A stretch of DNA of 64,000 nucleotides from Bacteroidaceae bacterium (GCA_024401095.1 JAKSLR010000006.1:1-64000); one strand, 5' to 3'; counted from the first letter of the stretch, positions 1-9,008 are shown. Made by a program: numbers and translations. The notes: generated from the sequence alone by a model not told the origin.

Positions 1-40
1 AAAGCTTAAATGATTGTTTATAAATCATCTAAGCTTTTTT
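1..40. terminator. Hairpin with T-run at window edge
   Basis: AAGCTTA and an ATGATT-type inner stem repeat in inverted orientation around a short AT loop, followed on the plus strand by seven T. It could end a plus-strand gene left of the window, or lie at the end of the minus-strand tRNA-Leu transcript. Which strand it serves cannot be settled from this window. Confidence 0.55.
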
Positions 41-42
41 TG

Positions 43-124
43 TGCGCCTGACCGGACTCGAACCGACAAGCCGCGAAGCACCAGATCCTAAGTCTGGCGT
101 GTCTACCAATTTCACCACAGGCGC
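43..124 (-). tRNA. tRNA-Leu (anticodon UAG)
   Basis: Read on the minus strand, the acceptor arm GCGCCTG pairs with CAGGCGC followed by discriminator A. A D-loop with GGTAGAC, an anticodon stem CCAGA/TCTGG around loop CTTAGGA (anticodon TAG), a long variable arm and the T-arm GGTTCGAGTCC are all visible. The long variable arm and the anticodon fit leucine. The bases after the discriminator read CA, so a full CCA end is not encoded. Confidence 0.95.
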
Positions 125-150
125 AATGGGTGCTTTTTAGATAGCGGGTA

Positions 151-181
151 CAAAGGTAAGGAAAAAAATGGTTTTACCAAA
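151..181 (-). promoter_or_regulatory. Promoter of tRNA-Leu
   Basis: On the minus strand TTTG (178-181) is separated by exactly 19 bases from TACCTTTG (151-158), a full Bacteroidetes -33/-7 match. It lies about 26 bases upstream of the tRNA 5' end and directly after the stop codon of the S41 peptidase gene. Confidence 0.85.
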
Positions 182-190
182 GAAACACGT

Positions 191-1207
191 TTATTTCTTT
201 AAGAAATTGCGTGCAAACTCTATAATTGTATCTCTATTTTTGAGTATATCTTCCTTGGTCATGTTAATGGAAATGTCTGGTTTGATGCCGAATTCTGTAT
301 GATTTTTGTCAACATCATAGATTGGACATGCGGAAAAGCGTATGCTCCAACCATTAGGTAATTCACTGCTAAATGGCATGCCGCTGCCACCACCGGTCTG
401 ATCACCTATGATGGTGACTTTAGGACACTGTCTCATGTCTTTAATGAAATCATTGGTAGCGCTATAGCATCTTCTGTTTGTTAGAACTATTACATCCTTT
501 TGCCATCTGATTCCCTTGCTTGGCTCTAGCCAGATTTCTTCAAGAGTAGAGAATTCATTATGTCCAGGACCGGTCTTGTGACTCATGTATCCAACAAGGA
601 TACGTTCATTGGTGAATCGGGATGCCAGTTTCTCAGCATTGGTCAGTTCTCCTCCGCTGTTTTCTCTGACATCAATAATTAATCCGGAACATTCTGCCAG
701 ATAGGAGAGAGCTTGTGAAATGTTTCCATCTCCTAAAGCACTGTTGAAGCTGCCACAATAAATATAGCCGATATTATCTTCCAAAATCTTATATTTTAGA
801 CTGGATGCAATCTTGTAGTCTGTTCCAAGATAGAGTTTGTGAATGCTGTCATTGAAATTAGAAGGATAGTTTTCGTACCAACTCCAATTTCGTCCGACAT
901 CATGGGCGGCGTATAAGTTGACATGGCCATCCTTAAGTTCTGACAACATTTCGCTTAGTACTTCAAACAGCTGGGCATTGTCCATATTGGAAGAGAGACG
1001 ATTGTGGTATTTTGTGTAAACCGTATTCCAATCAAGGTCAATCTCCTTTTCCTTGTAATCAAAAAAGCAGTAATGCTCATCGATGATTGTCCATAGTGCC
1101 TTGAAATTGTCTTCTTCCGTATCTTCGAACACTTCGCCTCTGATGCAGGAAGAAAGCAGTGGAAGTACACTAATAACACTCAGTATGAATAAATTAGCTT
1201 TTTTCAT
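191..1207 (-). CDS. S41-family peptidase, lipoprotein
   Basis: A 338-residue protein. A longer reading frame exists, but the ATG at 1207 gives a clean lipoprotein signal (MKKANLF, hydrophobic stretch, LLSSC), so it is taken as the start. An S41 (tail-specific protease/CtpA-like) domain covers the C-terminal half. The stretch LIIDVRENSGG is the usual S41 core strand and loop, and the Ser in RRCYSATNDF sits where the catalytic Ser is expected, followed by GDQTGGGSG. No PDZ domain is obvious. It is probably anchored in the outer membrane or periplasm; the substrate is unknown. It is the last gene of the mtnN-parC-DUF3316 run, starting 13 bases after the preceding stop. Family call is confident, function is not. 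Confidence 0.8.
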   Translation of the reverse strand: MKKANLFILSVISVLPLLSSCIRGEVFEDTEEDNFKALWTIIDEHYCFFDYKEKEIDLDWNTVYTKYHNRLSSNMDNAQLFEVLSEMLSELKDGHVNLYAAHDVGRNWSWYENYPSNFNDSIHKLYLGTDYKIASSLKYKILEDNIGYIYCGSFNSALGDGNISQALSYLAECSGLIIDVRENSGGELTNAEKLASRFTNERILVGYMSHKTGPGHNEFSTLEEIWLEPSKGIRWQKDVIVLTNRRCYSATNDFIKDMRQCPKVTIIGDQTGGGSGMPFSSELPNGWSIRFSACPIYDVDKNHTEFGIKPDISINMTKEDILKNRDTIIEFARNFLKK

Positions 1208-1220
1208 TGGAGAATATGAA

Positions 1221-2075
1221 TTAGAAAGGCATGTTTCGGAAGTCTGAGTCACTAGGTTTAACTAATTGGAAATTCTTGACGAAACCTATCATTATAGCAT
1301 GGCTCCAAACATGACTCTTTATTTGATTCACGTTACTTTGAAGTATATCTCCAGAATAACCAATACGAATCTGATTATTCTTAATAGTAAAATCTAGTGT
1401 GAGTTGCTGGCGAAGAGATGGCGCATTGACAGGATTAGTCAAGCACACATGTTTCCCGGAATGCTTGAGTTCAAAGATTTCATAATAGGATTCTCCGTAT
1501 TCTGGAGAGAACATGGCTCCAAGAAGAGGTAGGGATAGTTGATAACGTAAAACGAAATCCTTCTTGAGCAGATGAAACTTGTAGAGCGCCATAGCACTGG
1601 CAGCTATGTCGGCAGAAACTTTGGCCTGTGCGGGATTGTTTGAATTGCGTTTGTTGTAGATGGCTCCTCCGTTAAGCCCAAAAGAGGGACCTATTAAAAA
1701 TTGAAGCCTATTGCTCCCGTGAAGCTTATAAAGATAGTTCAAGTTCCAACTTATAAGTCCTTCATACATGTTTCCATTTCCTGAAGTGTTTTCGGAATGA
1801 GAAACATGTGCTGTAAGTAGATTTTGTACAAAAATGTTTCCACTTGATAATGTGGCTTGCCGTATTGTCTCTTTTTGTATCCGAAGTTCCTGCCCACTAT
1901 ATTCTAATGGACTCAAATAAGAATCAAATACATTTGTGATTCCAAATCCAAAGGTCAAACCATGGCTGGAATATCGATTACTGTTGTCAGACTGTTCTGT
2001 TTGCGCATAGAGTGTAACGGCCTGCATGAGCAAGCCGATTTCAAAAAGAATACAATGGATAATTCTTCTGCGCAT
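1221..2075 (-). CDS. Putative outer-membrane beta-barrel protein (DUF3316-like)
   Basis: An exported protein of about 284 residues. The frame extends to a TTG at 2090, but the ATG at 2075 begins a typical signal peptide (MRRRIIHCILF through LYAQ) and lies 7 bases after the parC stop, so it is preferred. After the signal, alternating hydrophobic/aromatic strands (GLTFGFGITNVFDSYLSPLEYSG, LISWNLNYLYKL, FVLRYQLSLPLLG, IRIGYSGDIL) suggest an amphipathic beta-barrel. From memory it resembles the Bacteroidetes DUF3316 family, which is found beside parC in related genomes. No enzymatic motif is visible and the role is unknown. Confidence 0.65.
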   Translation of the reverse strand: MRRRIIHCILFEIGLLMQAVTLYAQTEQSDNSNRYSSHGLTFGFGITNVFDSYLSPLEYSGQELRIQKETIRQATLSSGNIFVQNLLTAHVSHSENTSGNGNMYEGLISWNLNYLYKLHGSNRLQFLIGPSFGLNGGAIYNKRNSNNPAQAKVSADIAASAMALYKFHLLKKDFVLRYQLSLPLLGAMFSPEYGESYYEIFELKHSGKHVCLTNPVNAPSLRQQLTLDFTIKNNQIRIGYSGDILQSNVNQIKSHVWSHAIMIGFVKNFQLVKPSDSDFRNMPF

Positions 2076-2082
2076 TATTTGG

Positions 2083-4746
2083 TTATTCAAACAGTTTTAA
2101 CTGGCCGGTCAGTTCGTCACGAATATCCTCTTGGCTTTTGTTTGCATCAGGATCTTCTGTCTCTATCTCGTTTACAGAATCAGAAGGAGCTTCCTCAGCA
2201 TTTTCTTCTGGGAAACGGATAGGCTCCAGTTCGGTAATTCTATCAACTTCGAAAGTGGTTATTCGTTTACCTCTTGCTTTTGAACTCTTCACCGTAATAA
2301 ACTGCTCAACATCAATTTCCAGAGCTTCACGGAAATGGTCTGCTCCTCCAAAGACAACCTGAATGCGTGGATATACCTGGCAAGTCAATAAAATGAGTTG
2401 ATTTGCCTTGTTCTCTCCAAGGAAATTCTGTTTTTTGGCAGAGGCATCCATCATGAATCTCTTCAAGTAAGGGTAGCCTTGCTGGTCTTTATCATAAAGG
2501 ACAGCACTCCAAACTTTTGAAGAATCATATTTTTCAAGAATGAGCATGTTAGGCTCATAATGGTTATTGATGTCAAAGTTTGTAGTGTAATAATCTCCGT
2601 TTTCTTCAACGACCAAGATCTTGTCTTCGCTTTGGAATTCTCCCAGGTATTTTCCTCTACCGTCATAGTTCAAACGTAGGATATCTGGGTCATACCAGAC
2701 CTGCCGTCCTCCTAAGGTGGATCCTCCACGGCTCTTCAAGGCAATGCGTTCTATCTTGAATTTGGTAAGTAGATTACCCATAGCCTGTCGTCCCTTAATC
2801 ATGATATCCTTGAAATCTTTTTCAAAGAGAAGATTCTTTGTCTTTGATGTCGGGTTTAGCGTGATTTTGATGGTCTCGGCCTCTCCATTTGGATTAGCGG
2901 TGAAATAAATAACTCTACTTCCGTCTTCTCCTTGTGTCAAGTCATAGGTCTTGTCACGGGAGACGCCTGTAACGGCGAATCGTTTGATATAATAGATGCC
3001 CGCTTTTCCGTTTCTATAAACAGCATTGTAGATGGTACGTGTATCATTTTTCTTAAAGATGTCGATGTGCATGATATTCTTGCCAACGAATAGCTTTTCT
3101 ACAACTCGGGTAATCTTGTACTTTCCATCTTTGTAGAAAATGATAACATCGTCAATGTCTGAACAATTGGCTACAAACTCGTCCTTTTTCAGTGATGTAC
3201 CAATGAATCCTTCTTCGCGATTGATGTAGAGCTTTTCATTGGCTTCTGCAACTTTAGCAGCAACAATTGTATCGAAATTGCGGATCTCTGTCAAACGTGG
3301 GTGATTCTTTCCATAGCGGTCCTTAAGGCCCTTGTACCAGCGGGTAGTCACATCAACCATGTGGGCAAGATCATAGTCGATTGCCTCAATCTCCGATTTC
3401 ATGCGTGCAATGTTCTCGTCTGCCTTCTCCTTATTGAATTTAAGGATTCTCTGCATCTTTATTTCCATCAGTTTCAAGATATCCTCTTTTGTCACTTCAC
3501 GGATAAACTGAGGATAGAATGGAGTTAGGCGGTCATCAATGTGAGCACATGCAGCATCCATATTGTCTGCATTCTCGAATTTCTTGTCTTTGTAGATTCT
3601 TTCTTCAATGAAGATTTTTTCCAAAGATGCATAATGAAGTGCTTCCAACAATTCTCCTTTTCGAATTTCAAGCTCTTTTTTGAGCAAATTTAAGGTGTTG
3701 TCTGTAGACTTACGAAGTACATCACTTACGGTAAGGAAATGAGGCTTGTTGTCATCAATGACGCAGCAGTTTGGAGAAATGCTTACTTCGCAGTTGGTGA
3801 AAGCATAGAGTGCATCGAGTGTCTTGTCTGAAGAAACACCAGGAGCCAGATGGACAAGTATTTCGACTTGTTTTGCTGTATTGTCGTCAACCTTGCGTAC
3901 CTTTATTTTACCTTTTTCTACTGCTTTAAGGATAGAATCAATGACAGTAGTGGTAGTTTCACCATATGGAATCTCTGTAATACAGAGGGTCTTGTTATCT
4001 AATTTGTTGATTTTTGCACGGACACGAACGGCTCCACCACGTTCTCCGTCGTTGTATCTGCTGACGTCAATGCTTCCACCAGTTTGGAAGTCTGGGTATA
4101 ATTGAAAAGGCTTCTCATGCAAATAAGCAATGGCTGCATCGCATAATTCGTTCAAATTGTGTGGAAGAATCTTAGAAGAAAGGCCTACGGCAATTCCGTT
4201 GGCACCTTGAGCCAGTAGGAGAGGGAACTTGACAGGTAATGCTATAGGCTCGTTGTTTCGCCCGTCATAGCTCAACTTCCATTCTGTGGTCTTTGGATTG
4301 AAGACCACGTCGTGAGCGAATTTAGACAAACTAGCTTCGATATAACGTCCTGCCGCAGCATCATCACCGGTTAAAATGTTTCCCCAGTTTCCTTGACAGT
4401 CGATGAGAAGGTCTTTTTGGCCTAATTGAACAAGCGCATCCTTGATAGAAGCATCTCCATGTGGGTGAAACTGCATGGTGTGTCCTACAATATTGGCTAC
4501 TTTATTGTATCGGCCATCATCCATGCGCTTCATAGAGTGCAGAATTCGTCGCTGTACAGGCTTGAATCCGTCTTGAATATGAGGTACGGCACGTTCCAGG
4601 ATAACATAGGAGGCATAATCCAGAAACCAGTTCTGGTACATGCCCGTTAATTGGAATTTGTCTTTCCCGTTTTTCTTTTCTCCTGGTGTATAGCCAGAAT
4701 GTTCTTCAGGTTGATTCTCGTCAAAAGGTTTTATCTCCTCACTCAT
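2083..4746 (-). CDS. parC: DNA topoisomerase IV (gyrase-type) subunit A
   Basis: An 887-residue type IIA topoisomerase A subunit, the DNA breakage-reunion half of topoisomerase IV, which decatenates daughter chromosomes. The N-terminal winged-helix region carries DGFKPVQRRIL and HPHGDAS (residues 94-100); the active-site tyrosine is Tyr135 in AAGRYIEAS. A coiled-coil region near 370-480 and a C-terminal beta-pinwheel follow, ending in an acidic tail (about 835-887). The sequence and neighbourhood look like the Bacteroidetes ParC type rather than GyrA, with no gyrase box of the QRRGG type. The residue matching the quinolone-contact Ser83 of E. coli GyrA is Ala99. It follows mtnN by 41 bases and was probably transcribed with it. 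Confidence 0.93.
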   Translation of the reverse strand: MSEEIKPFDENQPEEHSGYTPGEKKNGKDKFQLTGMYQNWFLDYASYVILERAVPHIQDGFKPVQRRILHSMKRMDDGRYNKVANIVGHTMQFHPHGDASIKDALVQLGQKDLLIDCQGNWGNILTGDDAAAGRYIEASLSKFAHDVVFNPKTTEWKLSYDGRNNEPIALPVKFPLLLAQGANGIAVGLSSKILPHNLNELCDAAIAYLHEKPFQLYPDFQTGGSIDVSRYNDGERGGAVRVRAKINKLDNKTLCITEIPYGETTTTVIDSILKAVEKGKIKVRKVDDNTAKQVEILVHLAPGVSSDKTLDALYAFTNCEVSISPNCCVIDDNKPHFLTVSDVLRKSTDNTLNLLKKELEIRKGELLEALHYASLEKIFIEERIYKDKKFENADNMDAACAHIDDRLTPFYPQFIREVTKEDILKLMEIKMQRILKFNKEKADENIARMKSEIEAIDYDLAHMVDVTTRWYKGLKDRYGKNHPRLTEIRNFDTIVAAKVAEANEKLYINREEGFIGTSLKKDEFVANCSDIDDVIIFYKDGKYKITRVVEKLFVGKNIMHIDIFKKNDTRTIYNAVYRNGKAGIYYIKRFAVTGVSRDKTYDLTQGEDGSRVIYFTANPNGEAETIKITLNPTSKTKNLLFEKDFKDIMIKGRQAMGNLLTKFKIERIALKSRGGSTLGGRQVWYDPDILRLNYDGRGKYLGEFQSEDKILVVEENGDYYTTNFDINNHYEPNMLILEKYDSSKVWSAVLYDKDQQGYPYLKRFMMDASAKKQNFLGENKANQLILLTCQVYPRIQVVFGGADHFREALEIDVEQFITVKSSKARGKRITTFEVDRITELEPIRFPEENAEEAPSDSVNEIETEDPDANKSQEDIRDELTGQLKLFE

Positions 4747-4787
4747 GATAGGCGTGAATTTGTCAAGGTTGGTAAGGTTTTTCCTGT

Positions 4788-5483
4788 TTAAAGGTTGTTT
4801 GGTAAAGATTCAAGGAAGGTCTTGGTTACGCCAAAAGAACGGAATGCCATGGTTTCCCAGAAATTGGTATATTGTTCCAGATGTTGATCCACTCCAGGGG
4901 TATCACTGATAATACGGAAGCTGATGAATGGAACATCATAAATGAAACATGTTTGGGCAATGGATGCAGATTCCATGTCGACAGCTAATCCGTTTGGCCA
5001 GTCTTCCTTGATGTTATACAGTGTTCCTGGTTCTGTAATGAACTTGTCTCCTGTACAAATCAGTCCTCCCAAAATGGTGGTATCTGTGTCCAGATTCATG
5101 GCGCAATTGTATAAGGTCTCATTGCTCTTGAAGAAAAGAGGAAGGCCCTGAACCTGTCCAAAAGCATTGCCTTCTCCACAATAAACGTCGTGATAGACAA
5201 CACTCTTTGCTACTACTACATCCATTACGCTTACTTCTGGGTCGATTCCTCCTGCAACACCAGTACTTACAATGCAATCTGGCTGATGGGTCTTAATCAT
5301 TTCAACAGTGCCAATAGCTGTGTTTACTTTGCCAATTCCACTCGCCATGATTACTAGCTCATTTCCATTTAATGAACCAACAACATAGGTGAATTTTCCA
5401 CACTTGATTTCTTTTTTTTCCTCAAGGAGCTGCACAATCTGCTCCCTTTCTTTGCTCATGGCTGTGATAATTCCAATCTTCAT
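4788..5483 (-). CDS. mtnN: 5'-methylthioadenosine/S-adenosylhomocysteine nucleosidase
   Basis: This 231-residue enzyme cleaves the glycosidic bond of MTA and SAH, releasing adenine and recycling the by-products of SAM use. It is a PNP/UDP phosphorylase-fold protein. The catalytic residues are in place: Glu12 in MKIGIITAMSKE, Met170-Glu171 in AVDMESASIA for ribose binding, and Asp194 in RIISDTPG as the general acid. Length matches the E. coli Pfs protein. It has a full promoter 28 bases upstream of the start and heads the mtnN-parC-DUF3316-S41 run. Confidence 0.93.
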   Translation of the reverse strand: MKIGIITAMSKEREQIVQLLEEKKEIKCGKFTYVVGSLNGNELVIMASGIGKVNTAIGTVEMIKTHQPDCIVSTGVAGGIDPEVSVMDVVVAKSVVYHDVYCGEGNAFGQVQGLPLFFKSNETLYNCAMNLDTDTTILGGLICTGDKFITEPGTLYNIKEDWPNGLAVDMESASIAQTCFIYDVPFISFRIISDTPGVDQHLEQYTNFWETMAFRSFGVTKTFLESLPNNL

Positions 5484-5510
5484 ATTATTTTCAGATGTTT
5501 TTTATGGACG

Positions 5511-5541
5511 CAAAGATATGATTTTTTAAGGAATAAAACAA
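5511..5541 (-). promoter_or_regulatory. Promoter of mtnN operon
   Basis: TATCTTTG (minus strand, 5511-5518) with a TTG at -33 (5539-5541) and a 20-base spacer. The start would fall near 5504, giving a leader of about 20 bases before mtnN. Confidence 0.7.
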
Positions 5542-5568
5542 CAATCTTTCCTTTACCTTAATTAGAAT

Positions 5569-5599
5569 TTTGTCTTTATTGTGGTTTATGCTATCTTTG
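5569..5599 (+). promoter_or_regulatory. Promoter of yfhO-like operon
   Basis: TTTG (5569-5572), a 19-base spacer and TATCTTTG (5592-5599), a full match to the Bacteroidetes consensus. It is divergent from the mtnN promoter, with about 28 bases between the two elements. Confidence 0.85.
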
Positions 5600-5629
5600 T
5601 AGCCCAAAGAATACAAACGATTATTGATA

Positions 5630-8137
5630 ATGAATAACTGGAAAAGATTCATACCAGATGTGGTGGCTATAATAGCCTTTGTCATTATTTCGGTGGCATA
5701 TTTTATGCCGGCAACAAGTGAAGGCCGTATTTTAAGTCAACATGACTCTGTTGCAGGAATAGGTGCAGGACAGGAAGCAAGTGAGTTTCATGAACGTACC
5801 GGTGAAAGAACCCGCTGGACAAATGGATTGTTTAGTGGCATGCCGACCTATCAGATAGCGCCAAGTTATGATTCTACAGATGCCTTTAGTCACATCATGA
5901 ATCTGTACCATTTGTATCTGCCAACTTATGTATGGTACGTATTTGCTTTGTTACTAGGATTTTATATCTTGCTTCGTGCATTCAACTTCAAAGTATGGAT
6001 GGCTGCATTGGGCGCAATTGTATGGGCCTTTTCAAGTTATTTCTTCATAATTATTGCAGCAGGACATATTTGGAAGGTCATGGCTTTGGCTTACATACCA
6101 CCAACTATAGCTGGTATGGTATTGTGTTATAAAGGTAAATATCTTTCAGGTTGCGCTGTGACAGCTTTATTCGTGGCAATGCAAGTCAAGGCAAACCATG
6201 TCCAGATGAGTTACTATTTCCTTTTCTGCATGGCTCTTATGGCTCTTGGCTATTTCTTCATTGCTTTGAAAGAAAAGCAGCAGATGAATTTCGTGAAATC
6301 CACTGCAGTTTTGGCGATTGCTGGAATTATAGGTATATGCGTAAACCTTTCAAATCTATATCATACATGGGAATATAGCAAGGAAACCATGCGTGGTAAA
6401 AGTGAGTTGGTGAAAGCGGAATCTTCAAACCAAACAAGTAGTGGATTAGATAGAGATTATATAACTCAGTGGAGTTATGGTATAGACGAAACATGGTCTT
6501 TGCTGGTGCCTAATGTAAAAGGTGGCGCTTCAAATAGAGGAAGTTCGTTCTTGCCTTTGTCTATGGATGAAACGGCTATGAAACATGCTAATCCTGACTT
6601 TTTCCCTATTTACCAGCAATTCCCTCAGTATTGGGGTGATCAACCGGGTACTTCTGGACCTGTTTATGCAGGAGCATTGATTATGGCTCTTTTCCTGTTG
6701 GGTGCTATTATTGTTAAAGGACCTTTGAAGTGGAGCTTATTGGCTGCTACATTCTTGTCATTCCTTTTTTCGTGGGGAAAGAATTTCATGCCTTTTACGG
6801 ACTTTTGCATAGATTTTATTCCAATGTATGCCAAGTTCCGTGCAGTTTCATCGGCTTTGGTTGTTGCGGAATTCACTATTCCGTTGTTGGCAATGCTTGG
6901 TCTGAAAGAACTCTGTTCAGAAGATGGCTTTAAAAAATATGGAAAAGAATTATTTATCTCTTTTGGCTTAACAGCGGGCATGACTTTGATCTTTGCACTT
7001 GCACCAGGCTTGTTCTTTGACCGTTTTCTTTCTCTTAGTGAGTTGGATGCAATTAAGAATGGTATTGATGAGTCAATGCAAGTGGCGTTGATTTCAAATA
7101 TAACAGAAATGCGTCAGGCAGTCTTTGCTGCAGATGCGTGGAGAAGTTTCTTTATCATTGCGCTGGGATTTGCAGTACTCGTGCTTTATGGAATGAATAA
7201 ATTGAAACAGCCTGTTTTTGCTGGTGCTTTGATAGTTATTTGTCTGGCCGATATGTGGATAGTAAATAAACGTTATCTTAATGACGATATGTTTGTGCCA
7301 GAAAGTAGCCAGTCAGATACATTTACTCAAACAGAAACCGATAAATTTATTTTAAAGGATAAGGCATTAGATTTCCGTGTACTAAATTATACAGCTAGTA
7401 CGTTCAACGAGAATAATACTTCTTATTGGCATAAGAGTATAGGTGGATATCATGCAGCGAAATTACGTCGTTATCAAGAACTCATTGAAGCCCACATTTC
7501 TAATGAGATGAATGCTTATTACAAAGCATTATATGAGGTACAAGGTGATCTGAGTAGCGTAAGTGATTCTGTTGCTCCTGTAATCAATATGTTGAATACT
7601 AAGTATCTGATTCTTCCAGGTCAGGATAATTCCACGATTCCATTGGAAAATCCTAATGCTTATGGAAATGCATGGTTTGTAGACAAACTTCAATATGTTC
7701 AAAATGCAAATGAAGAACTAGAAGGTTTAGGAAAGGTTAGCCCAAGACACGTAGCTTTAGTTGATGAAAAGTTTAAGCAAGCTTTGGGGGATCCATCTAC
7801 GGTGAGTGCTGATTCTACTGCCCATGTTACTTTGCTCAGCTATGAACCAAATGAACTTAACTATGAGGTTAACTCTTCTAAGGGAGGAGTTGTGGTATTC
7901 TCTGAAATATATTATCCGGGTTGGACAGCAAAGATGGATGGTCAAGATATCCCAATAGGAAGAGCTGATTATGTTCTTCGTGCTGTTCAGGTTCCTGCTG
8001 GTAAACACCACATAGAAATGGTGTTCAAACCATCAAGTATTACAACAACTGAGACTATAGCGTGGATTTCCCTGGCGCTTCTGATGTTGCTTCTTGCAGG
8101 TGCATTTGCAAAAGAAGTTCTGGTGTTACGTAAATAA
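5630..8137 (+). CDS. YfhO-family multi-pass membrane protein
   Basis: A large integral membrane protein of about 835 residues. The open frame begins at a TTG (5624), but the ATG at 5630 (MNNWKRFIPDV) is the more likely start. The N-terminal two thirds contain 12 or more hydrophobic segments separated by short loops, in the arrangement of YfhO (GT-C-like) proteins. A soluble region (roughly 560-800) carries the typical YfhO ending: YPGWTAKMDG followed by VPAGKHHIEMVFKP and a final membrane helix. Gram-positive YfhO proteins are linked to glycosylation of wall polymers; in Bacteroidetes the substrate is not established. It is followed after 5 bases by the HTH protein, so the two are probably one operon. 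Confidence 0.85.
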   Translation: MNNWKRFIPDVVAIIAFVIISVAYFMPATSEGRILSQHDSVAGIGAGQEASEFHERTGERTRWTNGLFSGMPTYQIAPSYDSTDAFSHIMNLYHLYLPTYVWYVFALLLGFYILLRAFNFKVWMAALGAIVWAFSSYFFIIIAAGHIWKVMALAYIPPTIAGMVLCYKGKYLSGCAVTALFVAMQVKANHVQMSYYFLFCMALMALGYFFIALKEKQQMNFVKSTAVLAIAGIIGICVNLSNLYHTWEYSKETMRGKSELVKAESSNQTSSGLDRDYITQWSYGIDETWSLLVPNVKGGASNRGSSFLPLSMDETAMKHANPDFFPIYQQFPQYWGDQPGTSGPVYAGALIMALFLLGAIIVKGPLKWSLLAATFLSFLFSWGKNFMPFTDFCIDFIPMYAKFRAVSSALVVAEFTIPLLAMLGLKELCSEDGFKKYGKELFISFGLTAGMTLIFALAPGLFFDRFLSLSELDAIKNGIDESMQVALISNITEMRQAVFAADAWRSFFIIALGFAVLVLYGMNKLKQPVFAGALIVICLADMWIVNKRYLNDDMFVPESSQSDTFTQTETDKFILKDKALDFRVLNYTASTFNENNTSYWHKSIGGYHAAKLRRYQELIEAHISNEMNAYYKALYEVQGDLSSVSDSVAPVINMLNTKYLILPGQDNSTIPLENPNAYGNAWFVDKLQYVQNANEELEGLGKVSPRHVALVDEKFKQALGDPSTVSADSTAHVTLLSYEPNELNYEVNSSKGGVVVFSEIYYPGWTAKMDGQDIPIGRADYVLRAVQVPAGKHHIEMVFKPSSITTTETIAWISLALLMLLLAGAFAKEVLVLRK

Positions 8138-8142
8138 ACGTT

Positions 8143-8760
8143 ATGATGAATTTGCTTCTCATACAGACAACAGAGGTTCCTGATACCCTCACTCTGGTAA
8201 AGAACCTGCAGTCGGAAGTGTTAAAGCTGACTTGGACAAATACGCTCAATAGAGTAGAGATTGAATTTCTGCTTTTATTCTGTTTGCTGCTGTTGTTTGG
8301 ATTGATCATGCTTTATTTCTATATGCACCGAAAACAAAAGATGGCGGTTCAGAAAGAACGTCGTATCCGAGTTATTCAGGAGGCGCATTATCGAAATGCT
8401 CAACTGTATGAGGAGGGCAATCAGAAAAAGGCAAAACAACTTGAATTAACCCGTCTGTTCCATTGTGCAAGATCTGAAGAATTGCGCGTTACTCAGGAAG
8501 ACTGGGCTGATTTGCAGTCGTATATCTCTGAGCAGTTCCCAAAGCTTATACCTGCTTTATATGAGAAGGTTCCAAAGCTGACAGAAATAGAATTGCAGAT
8601 AAGTATGCTGGTTAAAATTAATGTTTCTATTACAGACATTGCTTATCTGGTAAACCGAACCAAACAGGCTATTACAGTATCAAGGGCCAGATTATATAAA
8701 AAAATTACAGGAGAAGAAGGCACTGCAGACCAATTCGACAATTGGATTGGTTCTTTTTAA
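8143..8760 (+). CDS. Membrane-anchored HTH (LuxR-like) protein
   Basis: A 205-residue protein with an N-terminal exported segment of about 40 residues, one strong membrane helix (about 43-62, IEFLLLFCLLLLFGLIMLYF) and a charged, probably helical linker. The C-terminal region (about 145-195) reads LTEIELQISMLVKINVSITDIAYLVNR followed by TKQAITVSRARLYKK, the spacing of a LuxR/GerE-type helix-turn-helix. In Bacteroidetes such HTH domains often follow TPR-rich periplasmic sensors, but no TPR is visible here. It starts 5 bases after the YfhO-like gene. The inferred role is a membrane-tethered regulator; target and signal are unknown. MM at the start leaves 8143 or 8146 possible. Confidence 0.6.
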   Translation: MMNLLLIQTTEVPDTLTLVKNLQSEVLKLTWTNTLNRVEIEFLLLFCLLLLFGLIMLYFYMHRKQKMAVQKERRIRVIQEAHYRNAQLYEEGNQKKAKQLELTRLFHCARSEELRVTQEDWADLQSYISEQFPKLIPALYEKVPKLTEIELQISMLVKINVSITDIAYLVNRTKQAITVSRARLYKKITGEEGTADQFDNWIGSF

Positions 8761-8887
8761 TGGGAAATAGAGCGGAAAGTGAGTGAATAAAATGTTCACA
8801 AGTGTTCTTAAGGTACTGATATAGAGTGAAATAAAACTGTGAATAACTTGTGAACGAATATTTTAGGCAAGCAAAGATCTTTTTTCA

Positions 8888-8895
8888 TACCTTTG
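8888..8895 (+). promoter_or_regulatory. Promoter -7 element of the leader RNA
   Basis: TACCTTTG matches the Bacteroidetes -7 consensus. The -33 region (TTTTAGG) is weak. The transcript would start near 8901 and run into the strong terminator hairpin before the GT2 gene. Confidence 0.6.
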
Positions 8896-8900
8896 CAATG

Positions 8901-9004
8901 CAAAAAGAAATTAAGATTAATTGTGTTGTCTATTACAGCGTAAGCTGATATATCACCCTTCTCGTCTTTCCGCAACAAAAGGACGAGGAGGGTGTTTCTT
9001 TTAT
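8901..9004 (+). ncRNA. Putative structured leader or small RNA
   Basis: About 100 bases between a -7 element and a strong intrinsic terminator, with no reading frame of note. Visible structure includes a 4-bp stem CAGC/GCTG closed by a GNRA-type GTAA tetraloop (8936-8947) and then the terminator stem. The next gene starts 5 bases after the T-rich end. It may be a free sRNA or an attenuated 5' leader controlling the glycosyltransferase gene. It matches no RNA family that I can recall. Confidence 0.45.
8954..9004 (+). terminator. Strong intrinsic terminator immediately before a GT2 gene
   Basis: CACCCTTCTCGTC (8954-8966) pairs over 13 bp, with one U-G, with GACGAGGAGGGTG (8982-8994), followed by TTTCTTTTAT. 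Its placement 15 bases before the start codon at 9009 suggests attenuation rather than only termination of the upstream operon. Confidence 0.8.
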
Positions 9005-9008
9005 AGAT

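Noticed and set aside
1962..2222. An 86-codon plus-strand frame across the parC/DUF3316 junction
   Set aside because: Lies opposite two coherent minus-strand genes and lacks any promoter-like element.
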